A model generated the notes under the pieces. It searched no databases. It was given only the letters and a program-made list of their open reading frames with translations, and had not been told where the DNA came from. 64,000 nucleotides of DNA from BQJD01 sp964350265. GTDB lineage: Bacteria; Pseudomonadota; Gammaproteobacteria; Arenicellales; CAJQKF01. Positions 1 to 6,936 of this stretch are shown here, piece after piece; within the stretch, counting starts at the first letter, position 1, and every line of letters begins with the position of its first letter. The DNA lies in assembly GCA_964350265.1 (NCBI GenBank), contig CAYGJZ010000001.1, positions 68,053 through 132,052 of the forward strand, written 5' to 3'. Made by a program: the position numbers and the translations under genes.

Positions 1-431
1 TGTTCCCGGGCATCAACTTCAACCTGCGCGGTTCGGCGCTGCGTTGCGACCTGATGACGCCGCTGTCGCCCAACGAGGTGATGATCGAGTTCCGCGGTCT
101 CGGCCTGAAGAGCGACACCCCGGAGCTGCGCAAGGCACGCATCGAGCACCACAACTCGATCTGGGGTCCGTTCGGGCGCAACCTGCACGAGGACCTGATC
201 GCGGTCAGCGGCCAGGGCGGCACCATGGCGGAGAACGCCGAGCCGCGCCGCATCCTGCACGGCCGCCACGAGAACCACACCATCCACGACGAAGTCGGCA
301 TGCGTCACTTCTACGACGTCTGGGGCCAGATGATGGATCGCCTGCCGAGCGACCCGACCCAGCCCTACGCGCCGCCCCCCGCGGACCTCGAGCTCGAGGA
401 GCCTGCGAAACAGGCTGCCAGCGCAGGCTGA
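1..431 (+). CDS. msmA: Rieske oxygenase alpha subunit, C-terminal part (methanesulfonate monooxygenase-like)
   Basis: This is the last ~143 codons of a gene whose start lies outside the window; the reading frame is open from base 3. The visible part is the C-terminal catalytic domain of a ring-hydroxylating-type oxygenase large subunit. The stretch reading HNSIWGPFGRNLHEDL matches the family pattern around the helix that supplies the acidic iron ligand. The N-terminal Rieske domain is not visible. The next genes encode a small beta subunit, a separate Rieske ferredoxin and an FAD/2Fe-2S reductase, which is the four-gene layout of methanesulfonate monooxygenase (msmABCD; methanesulfonate to formaldehyde plus sulfite). 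A sulfonate-type importer, sulfite dehydrogenase and formate-THF ligase nearby fit that substrate. A related Rieske oxygenase acting on another substrate cannot be excluded from this fragment. Confidence 0.7.
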   Translation, partial: FPGINFNLRGSALRCDLMTPLSPNEVMIEFRGLGLKSDTPELRKARIEHHNSIWGPFGRNLHEDLIAVSGQGGTMAENAEPRRILHGRHENHTIHDEVGMRHFYDVWGQMMDRLPSDPTQPYAPPPADLELEEPAKQAASAG

Positions 432-511
432 GTGGCCCTTCCCGGCGGCGACCCGAGCGGTCGCCGCCGACCGATGCTGTTGATCGAAAACCTGTCGAGT
501 TCAAGAACACC

Positions 512-1012
512 ATGAGTAACGAAAAACGCACGGCCGCCGTGGAGGCCGTCAAGGACACCATCTACCGCGCCTGCCTGCACCTGGACGACGAAAAGTGGAG
601 CGACTGGCTGGACCAGTGTGACCAGGACTTCACCTATGCCATCTGCGCCTACAGCCCGGAAATCCGCACCGACATGACCTACCTGTCCGGCGACCGCGAG
701 GAAATGGTGTCGTTGACGGAGATGCTGCCCAAGCACAACACCGACCAGTCGCCGCTGAGCCGTCATGCCACCGTCTACGCGGTGGACGTCAGCGAGGACG
801 GCACCGAGGCCAGCGCGGTGACCACCGTGGCCATCTACCAGACCCGTCTGAACGGCAACAGCTCCCACGTCGATGCCGGTTCCACCCACCTGTTCGTCAG
901 TGCCAAGTACTACGACAAGTTGCGACTGGTGGACGGCAAGGCCAAGTTCGTCGAGCGGGTGACGCGGCTGGACACCCGCCGCCTCGACCGCGGCTCGCAC
1001 TGGCCCTTGTAA
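512..1012 (+). CDS. msmB: Rieske oxygenase beta (small) subunit
   Basis: A 166-residue protein of the SnoaL-like/ring-hydroxylating beta-subunit family, the structural partner of the alpha subunit in an alpha3beta3-type oxygenase. The N-terminal helix region (EAVKDTIYRACLHLDDEKW) and the alternating strands after it, ending in the R-W-P-L tail, are typical of this family. The open frame extends upstream to base 44, overlapping the alpha subunit in another frame, but the ATG at 512 gives the normal beta length and lies 80 bases after the alpha stop. It is third-party evidence for a methanesulfonate monooxygenase operon rather than a single-subunit Rieske oxygenase. No cofactor-binding residues are expected or seen. 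Confidence 0.75.
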   Translation: MSNEKRTAAVEAVKDTIYRACLHLDDEKWSDWLDQCDQDFTYAICAYSPEIRTDMTYLSGDREEMVSLTEMLPKHNTDQSPLSRHATVYAVDVSEDGTEASAVTTVAIYQTRLNGNSSHVDAGSTHLFVSAKYYDKLRLVDGKAKFVERVTRLDTRRLDRGSHWPL

Positions 1013-1126
1013 CGACGACGCGGGGCCAAGCGCCCCGCCACGCCGTCGGGCGTCCGAGGAGGAGGCGCGTACCGGCCAACCGGGTCGGTGGCGCGCAGGA
1101 AAAAACGATAAGCGAGCCTACCCTAC

Positions 1127-1486
1127 ATGAGCTGGAAAAACGTCTGTAGCCTGAACGACCTGGAATCCAACAGCCTGCGCGAATTTGATGTCGACGGCAT
1201 CAGCATCGTGCTGGCGCGCGTGGACGACCAGGTCCGTGCCATTCCCCCCGCCTGCCCGCACATGGAGGAGCCGCTGGCGCGCTCCGGCCTGTGTTCCGGC
1301 GGCATGCTCACCTGCACCAAGCACCTGTGGCAGTGGGACATCCTCACGGGCGAGGAGCGCGGCGACGCCGAGAAGCCGCTGTTGATGTACGAGACCAAGG
1401 TCGAGGACGACAACGTGCTGGTCTTCGTCGACGGCGAACTCGAGTACGAGTACGACGACGAGGATGACGAGGACGACGATGACTAG
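1127..1486 (+). CDS. msmC: Rieske [2Fe-2S] ferredoxin with acidic tail
   Basis: A 119-residue Rieske ferredoxin that would carry electrons from the reductase to the oxygenase. The cluster ligands are visible as C43-P-H45 and C63-T-K-H66, separated by 17 residues, the two-Cys two-His Rieske signature. The length matches oxygenase ferredoxins. The C-terminus is unusual: after strand residues DGELEYEY it ends in an almost uninterrupted run of Asp and Glu (last ~12 residues). It lies 114 bases after the beta subunit; a GATAAGCGAG sequence at 1107-1116 sits just before its start and may simply serve as part of the ribosome-binding region. The role is known for the family; the electron partners are inferred from gene order. 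Confidence 0.85.
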   Translation: MSWKNVCSLNDLESNSLREFDVDGISIVLARVDDQVRAIPPACPHMEEPLARSGLCSGGMLTCTKHLWQWDILTGEERGDAEKPLLMYETKVEDDNVLVFVDGELEYEYDDEDDEDDDD

Positions 1487-1537
1487 CGTCCATCCCGGCG
1501 TCGGCGTTGGCCGTTGCCCGCGCGGAAGCGTGCGCGG

Positions 1538-2590
1538 ATGAGGATCGACGTCAAGGCCAAGAACGGCGAGTTTCACTTCGACTGCGAAGAAGGCGAACAG
1601 GTTCTCTATGCCGGCCTGCGCCAGGGCATCGAGCTGCCCTACGAGTGCGCCACCGGCACCTGCGGCACCTGCAAGGCCCGCGTCGGCGAAGACCAGGGCG
1701 AACCCATCGTCAACGGCTGGGAGGAAGCCCCCGGTCGCGCCTACCTGAAGCCGAAGCGCGGCGAGTTCCTGATGTGCCAGGCCTCGGCGCGTGGCAGCTG
1801 CCGCATCGTCGTGCCGAGCAAGCTCAACGGCGCCGACGACCATGGTCGGCCCGGCTACCGCAACGGCGTCATCGGCGACCTGCGCACGCTCAACCCGGAC
1901 GTGGTCGACTTCCGCGTGCGGCTCGATGCGCCGATGAGTTTCCGCGCCGGCCAGTTCGCCTGCCTGGAAACCCCGGGAGTGGAAGGCTTCCGCGCCTACT
2001 CGATGGTCAACTACGACACCAACGAGACCGACGAGCTGCACTTCGTGGTCAAGCGCAAGCCCGACGGCGCCTTCTCCAAGGCCCTGTTCGACGGTCGCAT
2101 CGACGGCGCTGCCACCCGGGTCTTCGGGCCCCTTGGCAAGGCGGTGTTCGACCCGGCGGAGAACCGCAACGTGCTGTGCATGGCCGGTGGTTCGGGCATC
2201 GCGGGGATGATGTCCATCGCCCGCCACGTCGACCACATCGACTACTGTGCCGATCACCACATGCGCATGTTCTTCGGCGTGCGCAGCGAGCGCGACACCT
2301 TCTACCTCGACGAGCTGGCGGAACTCGCCGAACGGCACGTCGACCGCATGTCGGTGTGGATCGTGCTTTCCGAAGAGGATCCGGGCGAGGCGCTGCGCGC
2401 CGCCTACCCGTCGCTGGGCTTCGACACCGGCTTCGTCCACGAGGTCATGGGTCGACGCATGCAGGGCCTGTACCAGGACTCGGTGGCCTTCGTGGCCGGG
2501 CCGCCGCCGATGGTCGACGGCGTGCTGCGGCTGCTGATCATCGACGGCCGCCTGCCGGCCTCGGACATTCGCTATGACAAGTTCTCGTAA
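1538..2590 (+). CDS. msmD: Oxygenase reductase: plant-type [2Fe-2S] + FAD/NAD(P)H domains
   Basis: An NAD(P)H-dependent reductase feeding electrons to the Rieske ferredoxin. Counted from the ATG at 1538 (350 residues), an N-terminal plant-type ferredoxin domain has cluster cysteines C37, C42, C45 and C80. A flavin-binding barrel with the R-x-Y-S motif (FRAYSM, around residue 150) and a nicotinamide-binding domain with GGSGIAGMMS follow. A TTG at 1514 in the same frame would add eight residues (MPARKRAR) but has no better ribosome-binding site, so ATG is preferred. Domain order (2Fe-2S, FAD, NAD) is as in methanesulfonate, benzoate and methane monooxygenase reductases. It is the last of the four oxygenase genes. 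Confidence 0.82.
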   Translation: MRIDVKAKNGEFHFDCEEGEQVLYAGLRQGIELPYECATGTCGTCKARVGEDQGEPIVNGWEEAPGRAYLKPKRGEFLMCQASARGSCRIVVPSKLNGADDHGRPGYRNGVIGDLRTLNPDVVDFRVRLDAPMSFRAGQFACLETPGVEGFRAYSMVNYDTNETDELHFVVKRKPDGAFSKALFDGRIDGAATRVFGPLGKAVFDPAENRNVLCMAGGSGIAGMMSIARHVDHIDYCADHHMRMFFGVRSERDTFYLDELAELAERHVDRMSVWIVLSEEDPGEALRAAYPSLGFDTGFVHEVMGRRMQGLYQDSVAFVAGPPPMVDGVLRLLIIDGRLPASDIRYDKFS

Positions 2591-2692
2591 CGCGATGGCG
2601 GCGGCTTGCACAATGAAGCAGCCTGCCGGAACATCGAACCACAACCGACGACATGACACCGGCGCTCGCGCGAAGGTATTGGAGGAACGCCG

Positions 2693-3127
2693 ATGACGGA
2701 AACCCCGAACAAGCACGAAGTCCTGGTCGATGCCGAGCTCTTTGCCGGCGTCGACCCGGCCACCATCGACCGCATTGCCGAAGTCTCCGGGTTCCGGCGC
2801 TTCGAGGAAGGCGACGTCGTCTACCAGATGGGCGATGACGCCGACCACGCCTTCGTGCTGGTCCAGGGCCGCGTGCGCTTCAGTCTCGGCGTGGGCAACC
2901 GGCCGGGCAGCGGGCATTCCATCATCACCCGCAACATGACCTACGGCTGGGCTGCGCTGATCGACGAGCGGCCGCGACGCGTGGCTACCGCCTCGTGTCT
3001 CGAGCCGACCGTGCTGCTGGCCATCGACGGTCGCAAGCTGTTGACCATTCTCGAGGACGACACCGCCTCCGGCTTCCTGGTCATGCGGCGCATCGCCTCG
3101 ATGATTGCCAGGAACTTCCTGGAGTAG
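2693..3127 (+). CDS. Free-standing cyclic-nucleotide-binding-type (Crp-like sensor) domain protein
   Basis: A 144-residue protein made only of a Crp/cNMP-binding-type beta-barrel plus a C-terminal helix. The N-terminus reads LFAGVDPATIDRIAEVSGF, followed by the barrel motif FEEGDVVYQMGDDADHAF and the segment YGWAALIDERPRRVATA, which corresponds to the phosphate-binding cassette region. There is no helix-turn-helix, so it is not a standard Crp-type transcription factor. The canonical cassette glutamate and arginine are not clearly conserved, so ligand binding is uncertain. A ribosome-binding site (GGAGG at about 2681) precedes the ATG. A related domain is fused to the N-terminus of the importer permease at 6937, suggesting a shared regulatory module for the pathway. 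A terminator follows directly. Confidence 0.75.
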   Translation: MTETPNKHEVLVDAELFAGVDPATIDRIAEVSGFRRFEEGDVVYQMGDDADHAFVLVQGRVRFSLGVGNRPGSGHSIITRNMTYGWAALIDERPRRVATASCLEPTVLLAIDGRKLLTILEDDTASGFLVMRRIASMIARNFLE

Positions 3128-3151
3128 TATTCACCCGCGCACCAGCGTCAT

Positions 3152-3182
3152 GCCGCGACCCCCGGGGTCGCGGCGCATTTTT
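3152..3182 (+). terminator. Factor-independent terminator after the msm/cNMP genes
   Basis: A GC-rich stem with arms GCCGCGACC (3152-3160) and GGTCGCGGC (3166-3174) and a short loop is followed after three bases by five T residues. It lies 25 bases after the cNMP-domain gene and 79 bases before formate-THF ligase, so the latter probably has its own promoter or is read through at reduced level. Confidence 0.75.
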
Positions 3183-3260
3183 CCCAGGGTCGCCGCGCGC
3201 GGCCCTTGTTGACCGTTCACGAACACCGTACAACGACACCACGCAGAGGAGCGAAACCAC

Positions 3261-4934
3261 ATGGCCAAGACCGATCTTGAGATTGCCCGCGAGGCGAAGA
3301 TGCAGCCGATCAACGAGATCGCGTCGAAGATCGGCATTCCCGACGATGCGCTGGCGCCCTTCGGTCGTACCAAGGCCAAGGTGTCCTTCGACTTCATCAA
3401 CACGCTGAAGGACCGCAAGGACGGCAAGCTGATCCTGGTCACGGCGATGTCGCCGACCCCGGCCGGCGAAGGCAAGACCACCACCACGGTGGGACTCGGC
3501 GATGCCCTGAACCGCATCGGCAAGAAGACCATGATGTGCCTGCGCGAGCCGAGCCTCGGCCCGTGCTTCGGCATGAAGGGCGGCGCCGCCGGCGGCGGCT
3601 ATGCCCAGGTAGTGCCGATGGAAGACATCAACCTGCACTTCACCGGCGACTTCCACGCCATCACCTCGGCCCACAACCTGCTGTCGGCGATGATCGACAA
3701 CCATGTCTACTGGGGCAACGAGCTCGGCTTCGACCTGCGTCGCATCTCCTGGCGCCGCGTGGTCGACATCAACGACCGCTCGCTGCGTTCCATCGCCAGC
3801 GGCCTGGGCGGCGTCAGCAACGGCTTCGTGCGCGAGACCGGCTACGACATCACCGTCGCCTCGGAGATCATGGCCATCTTCTGCCTGGCGCGCGACCTGG
3901 ATGATCTCAGCGAGCGGCTCGGCAACATCATCGTCGGCTACACCCGGGACCGCGAAGCCATCTATGCCCGCCAGGTGAAAGCCCCGGGCGCGATGACCGC
4001 GTTGCTGCGCGACGCGCTGTCGCCGAACCTGGTGCAGACGCTGGAGAACAACCCGGTGTTCATCCACGGCGGTCCCTTCGCCAACATCGCCCATGGCTGC
4101 AACTCGGTGATCGCCACCACCACCGCGCTCAAGCTGGCCGACTACGTGGTCACCGAGGCCGGCTTCGGCGCCGACCTCGGGGCCGAGAAGTTCTTCGACA
4201 TCAAGTGCCGCAAGGCCGGCCTGAATCCCGCTGCCGCGGTCATCGTGGCCACCGTGCGTGCACTGAAGATGCACGGCGGCGTGGCCCGCGATGCGCTGGG
4301 TGCCGAGGACATTCCGGCATTGAAGGCGGGACTGGCCAACCTTGGCCGTCACATCCGCAACGTCGGTCACTACGGCGTTCCGGTGGTGGTGGGCATCAAC
4401 CGCTTCTCCGGCGATACCGACGGCGAGATCGAGGCGGTCAAGGCCTACTGCCGCGAGCTCGGCGTGGAAGCCATTTCCTGCACCCACTGGGGCGACGGTG
4501 GCGCCGGCGCCGAGGCACTGGCCGAGGCGGTGGCCAAGCTGGCCGACAGCGGCAGCGCGCAGTTCCGCACCCTGTACGACGACGACGTGCCGCTGTGGCA
4601 GAAGGCGAAGACCATCGCGCAGAAGATCTACGGCGCCGAGGACATCATCGCCGATGCCCGCGTGCGTGCGCAGTTCACCGCCTACGAGGAAGCCGGTTTC
4701 GGTTCGCTACCGATCTGCATGGCCAAGACGCAATACAGTTTCTCCACCGATCCGAAGCTGCTCGGCGCGCCGAGCGATCACGCGGTGGCCATTCGCGAAG
4801 TGCGCCTGTCCGCCGGTGCCGGCTTCCTGGTGTGCATCTGCGGCGACATCATGACCATGCCTGGTTTGCCGCGAGTGCCCGCCGCAGACAAGATTTTCGT
4901 CGACGATAACGGCAATATCGAGGGATTGTTCTAG
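3261..4934 (+). CDS. fhs: Formate-tetrahydrofolate ligase
   Basis: A full-length (557 residues) formate-THF ligase, which makes 10-formyl-THF from formate, ATP and THF in the cytosol. The ATP-binding loop TPAGEGKTTTTVGLGDALN lies near residues 66-84. The family segments LREPSLGPCFGMKGGAAGGG and TEAGFGADLGAEKFFDIKCR are also present. The start ATG at 3261 follows an AGAGGAG ribosome-binding site. In this setting it probably links C1 units released by the oxygenase (formaldehyde, then formate) to the folate pool. A GcvT-like folate protein and a PanB-like methylene-THF-type protein lie 13 kb downstream. Function is secure from family similarity; the pathway role is inferred from location. Confidence 0.95.
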   Translation: MAKTDLEIAREAKMQPINEIASKIGIPDDALAPFGRTKAKVSFDFINTLKDRKDGKLILVTAMSPTPAGEGKTTTTVGLGDALNRIGKKTMMCLREPSLGPCFGMKGGAAGGGYAQVVPMEDINLHFTGDFHAITSAHNLLSAMIDNHVYWGNELGFDLRRISWRRVVDINDRSLRSIASGLGGVSNGFVRETGYDITVASEIMAIFCLARDLDDLSERLGNIIVGYTRDREAIYARQVKAPGAMTALLRDALSPNLVQTLENNPVFIHGGPFANIAHGCNSVIATTTALKLADYVVTEAGFGADLGAEKFFDIKCRKAGLNPAAAVIVATVRALKMHGGVARDALGAEDIPALKAGLANLGRHIRNVGHYGVPVVVGINRFSGDTDGEIEAVKAYCRELGVEAISCTHWGDGGAGAEALAEAVAKLADSGSAQFRTLYDDDVPLWQKAKTIAQKIYGAEDIIADARVRAQFTAYEEAGFGSLPICMAKTQYSFSTDPKLLGAPSDHAVAIREVRLSAGAGFLVCICGDIMTMPGLPRVPAADKIFVDDNGNIEGLF

Positions 4935-4974
4935 CCGTTCCACAGTGTGAAAACGGGCCCCGGCAGGGGACGAT

Positions 4975-5011
4975 GGCGGGCGATGTAACACCTTACAAGT
5001 GATAGCCCGCC
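4975..5011 (+). promoter_or_regulatory. Nested stem-loop after fhs
   Basis: Two nested inverted repeats lie 40 bases after fhs: outer arms GGCGGGC (4975-4981) and GCCCGCC (5005-5011), inner arms TGTAA (4984-4988) and TTACA (4993-4997). There is no long T-run, so it may be a weak terminator or an RNA-stabilising element. Confidence 0.4.
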
Positions 5012-5082
5012 CCTATCGTTTCATTCGTTCAAATGACTTTACAAATCGAAGTCAGTCCGCTGAGATAGATGCAGGTCGGAGG

Positions 5083-5134
5083 CCGGTAACGATGACGTTA
5101 CCGGTTCGCCGAAACACCGTGAATCACGGTGTTT
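5083..5134 (+). terminator. Tandem dyads, second one terminator-like, in the leader before the importer operon
   Basis: A perfect 8-bp inverted repeat CCGGTAAC (5083-5090) / GTTACCGG (5097-5104) with a 6-base spacer is followed closely by a perfect 10-bp stem AAACACCGTG (5112-5121) / CACGGTGTTT (5125-5134) that runs into a further T. The second element is bidirectional-terminator-like; the first resembles a protein-binding dyad. Together they occupy the 636-base stretch between fhs (ends 4934) and the binding-protein gene (starts 5571). The rest of that stretch shows no recognisable gene except the small open frame at 5317. Confidence 0.45.
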
Positions 5135-5316
5135 TCGCAGCGACAAGCAGAACCGGCCCTGGGGTGACACCCTGGCGAGAACAAGTCGCGAACACCCTGG
5201 CCCGGTCCGCCGCGCCAGGCGGGGTTACGCGACCCGCCGCGACACCCGGCAGCATGTGCGACCCGGCTGCCAGTTGCCAACGGCAACTCGACACGGCGCG
5301 AATGACAGGAGGAAAC

Positions 5317-5490
5317 ATGACGCGTAACCCCAGCTACGCGCAACGACGTGCGCAGCCGGCCACCCCGGCCCGAACAGGACAGAGCCATGCTCATGCCCTG
5401 TCTCGCGCCTGCGCCCTCTCGGTTTCCCGTTCGATTTACCAAGCTCATACTCCGGCCATGACAGCTCACCTGCCTTGCCCGGTGCCCTGA
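5317..5490 (+). CDS. Possible small ORF (57 aa) in the importer leader
   Basis: An ATG preceded by a near-consensus ribosome-binding site (AGGAGG, 5308-5313, four bases upstream) opens a 57-codon frame ending 80 bases before the binding-protein gene. The product is rich in Ala, Arg, Ser and His, with no recognisable domain. The strong translation signal is the only support. It could be a leader peptide in the long untranslated region of the importer operon, or chance. Confidence 0.25.
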   Translation: MTRNPSYAQRRAQPATPARTGQSHAHALSRACALSVSRSIYQAHTPAMTAHLPCPVP

Positions 5491-5570
5491 GTGAGGCCGC
5501 CCGGTGCCCATGCGGGCAACCGGTGATGCCTTAGCTACCCAAGAAGTTTGACCACGATAAGGAGGAAGCC

Positions 5571-6707
5571 ATGTTTCAACATCGAACGATTTCCCGGACC
5601 CTGAGCACCGCCGCTGCGGCGATGTTCGCGGTTGGTGTACCGGGAACCGCCCTCGCGGCGGACAAGGACTACGGCAATCCGGGGGAGCCGGTTGACCTGG
5701 TCATTGGTTACCAGCCGTACTACACCCAGTCCTGGTCCGGCGTGGTCATGCGCGGACAGGAACTGTGGAAGAAATACCTTCCGGAAGGTTCCAGCGTGGA
5801 ATTCGCCATTGGCCTGCAAGGCGCCATCGTGGTGAACAACATGCTCGCCGGCAAGAACGACATCGGCTACATGGGCGACATGCCGGCCATCGTTGCCACC
5901 ACCAAGGACGAGGTCGCCGACATTCGCATCGTCGCCACCCTCGGCACGGGCTGGGACATGTGCAACGTGTTCCTGGTGCGCAACGACGCACCGGAATTCG
6001 CCGATGCACAGGAGGCCATGAAGTGGCTGGACGGCAAGATCGTCGCGGTGCCGCAGGGTAGCTGTACCGACCGCTTCGCCCGCGCCGTGTTCGAGAAGCT
6101 GTCCATCGAGCCGGAGGCCTACCTCAACCAGAACATCGAGGTCATCACCAGTGGCTTCCGCGTCGGCAAGCTGGACGCGGCGGTCATGTGGGAACCGACC
6201 ACCTCGCGCCTGGTGGAAGAGGGCCTGGCCCGACGTGTTGCTTCCGGCGCCTCCGCCGATGAGAACGACGGTGGCTTCCTGGCCATGCGTGGCGACCTCA
6301 TCAAGCAGCGCCCGGACGTGGTCAAGGGCTGGCTCGAGGCCGAGCTGGACGCGCAGCTTTTCCTCTCCGATCCGGCCAACTACATGGCGGTGGTGAAGAT
6401 GGCGCAGGACCAGACCACCGGCTTCTCCGAGAAGATCCTGTGGAGCTCGCTGGCCGGTTCCTTCCCGGAATCCCAGGGTGGCGTGGAAGTGCGTGACTAC
6501 AAGGAATACGCGATTACCCCGCGCGCCCAGGAGCTGCTGACCCGTGCGACCAAGTTCCTGCACTCGATCAAGAGCATCAAGTCGGACACCCTGCGTCCGG
6601 AAGCCGTGATGACCGAGTTCACCGAGGAGATCCTCAAGGAACGTGGCCTGACCGCGCCGATCGGCGAGATCAAGGCTCAGCCCGAGTCCGCCTACACCGG
6701 TAGCTGA
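5571..6707 (+). CDS. ABC transporter substrate-binding protein (SsuA/TauA/NMT1-like), sulfonate type
   Basis: A 378-residue secreted binding protein. It starts with a signal peptide (RTISRTLSTAAAAMFAVGV, cleavage probably after ALA-A near residue 29). The two-lobed binding-protein segments typical of aliphatic sulfonate/taurine importers follow: LVIGYQPYYTQSW, EFAIGLQGAIVVNNMLAGKNDIGYMGD and the hinge region GKLDAAVMWEPTTSRLV. The start has an excellent AAGGAGGAA ribosome-binding site. It is the first gene of an importer operon next to the methanesulfonate monooxygenase-like genes, so it is the likely MsmE counterpart. The ligand is inferred from context. A strong hairpin follows the gene, which would favour higher expression of the binding protein than of the membrane genes. 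Confidence 0.85.
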   Translation: MFQHRTISRTLSTAAAAMFAVGVPGTALAADKDYGNPGEPVDLVIGYQPYYTQSWSGVVMRGQELWKKYLPEGSSVEFAIGLQGAIVVNNMLAGKNDIGYMGDMPAIVATTKDEVADIRIVATLGTGWDMCNVFLVRNDAPEFADAQEAMKWLDGKIVAVPQGSCTDRFARAVFEKLSIEPEAYLNQNIEVITSGFRVGKLDAAVMWEPTTSRLVEEGLARRVASGASADENDGGFLAMRGDLIKQRPDVVKGWLEAELDAQLFLSDPANYMAVVKMAQDQTTGFSEKILWSSLAGSFPESQGGVEVRDYKEYAITPRAQELLTRATKFLHSIKSIKSDTLRPEAVMTEFTEEILKERGLTAPIGEIKAQPESAYTGS

Positions 6708-6751
6708 TCGGCAGGTCATCGACGATCCGTCGTCGACGACCCGTCCGTGAC

Positions 6752-6789
6752 TGCCTGGTTCATGCGCCAGCGCGCGCATGAACCAGGCA
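6752..6789 (+). terminator. Perfect 16-bp hairpin between binding protein and permease
   Basis: Arms TGCCTGGTTCATGCGC (6752-6767) and GCGCATGAACCAGGCA (6774-6789) are perfectly complementary with a 6-base loop. No T-run follows, so partial termination or protection of the upstream mRNA end is more likely than full termination. Such hairpins commonly separate binding-protein genes from the rest of ABC operons. Confidence 0.6.
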
Positions 6790-6936
6790 ACCGCTGCCCT
6801 GTAACCACGTCCGCGGCACCAGGGTCATCAACCACCGCGCCCTGCCGGGTCCGGTGACCAGGCCAGGACCCTGCCGCAAGTTCGATTCCATGTCTGACAT
6901 CCCAAGGAGTTTGTGCGCCATGCCGAGGAGTTTCGC

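Noticed and set aside
1107..1116. GATAAGCGAG before the ferredoxin gene as a third copy of the shared promoter element
   Set aside because: Only ten bases match, the CTATC part and promoter boxes are missing, and it overlaps the ribosome-binding region; mentioned but not called.
1118..2917. Long open frame on the minus strand opposite the ferredoxin and reductase genes
   Set aside because: It is the codon-phase shadow of G/C-ending codons in the real plus-strand genes; composition is His/Val/Gln/Asp-rich with no domain.
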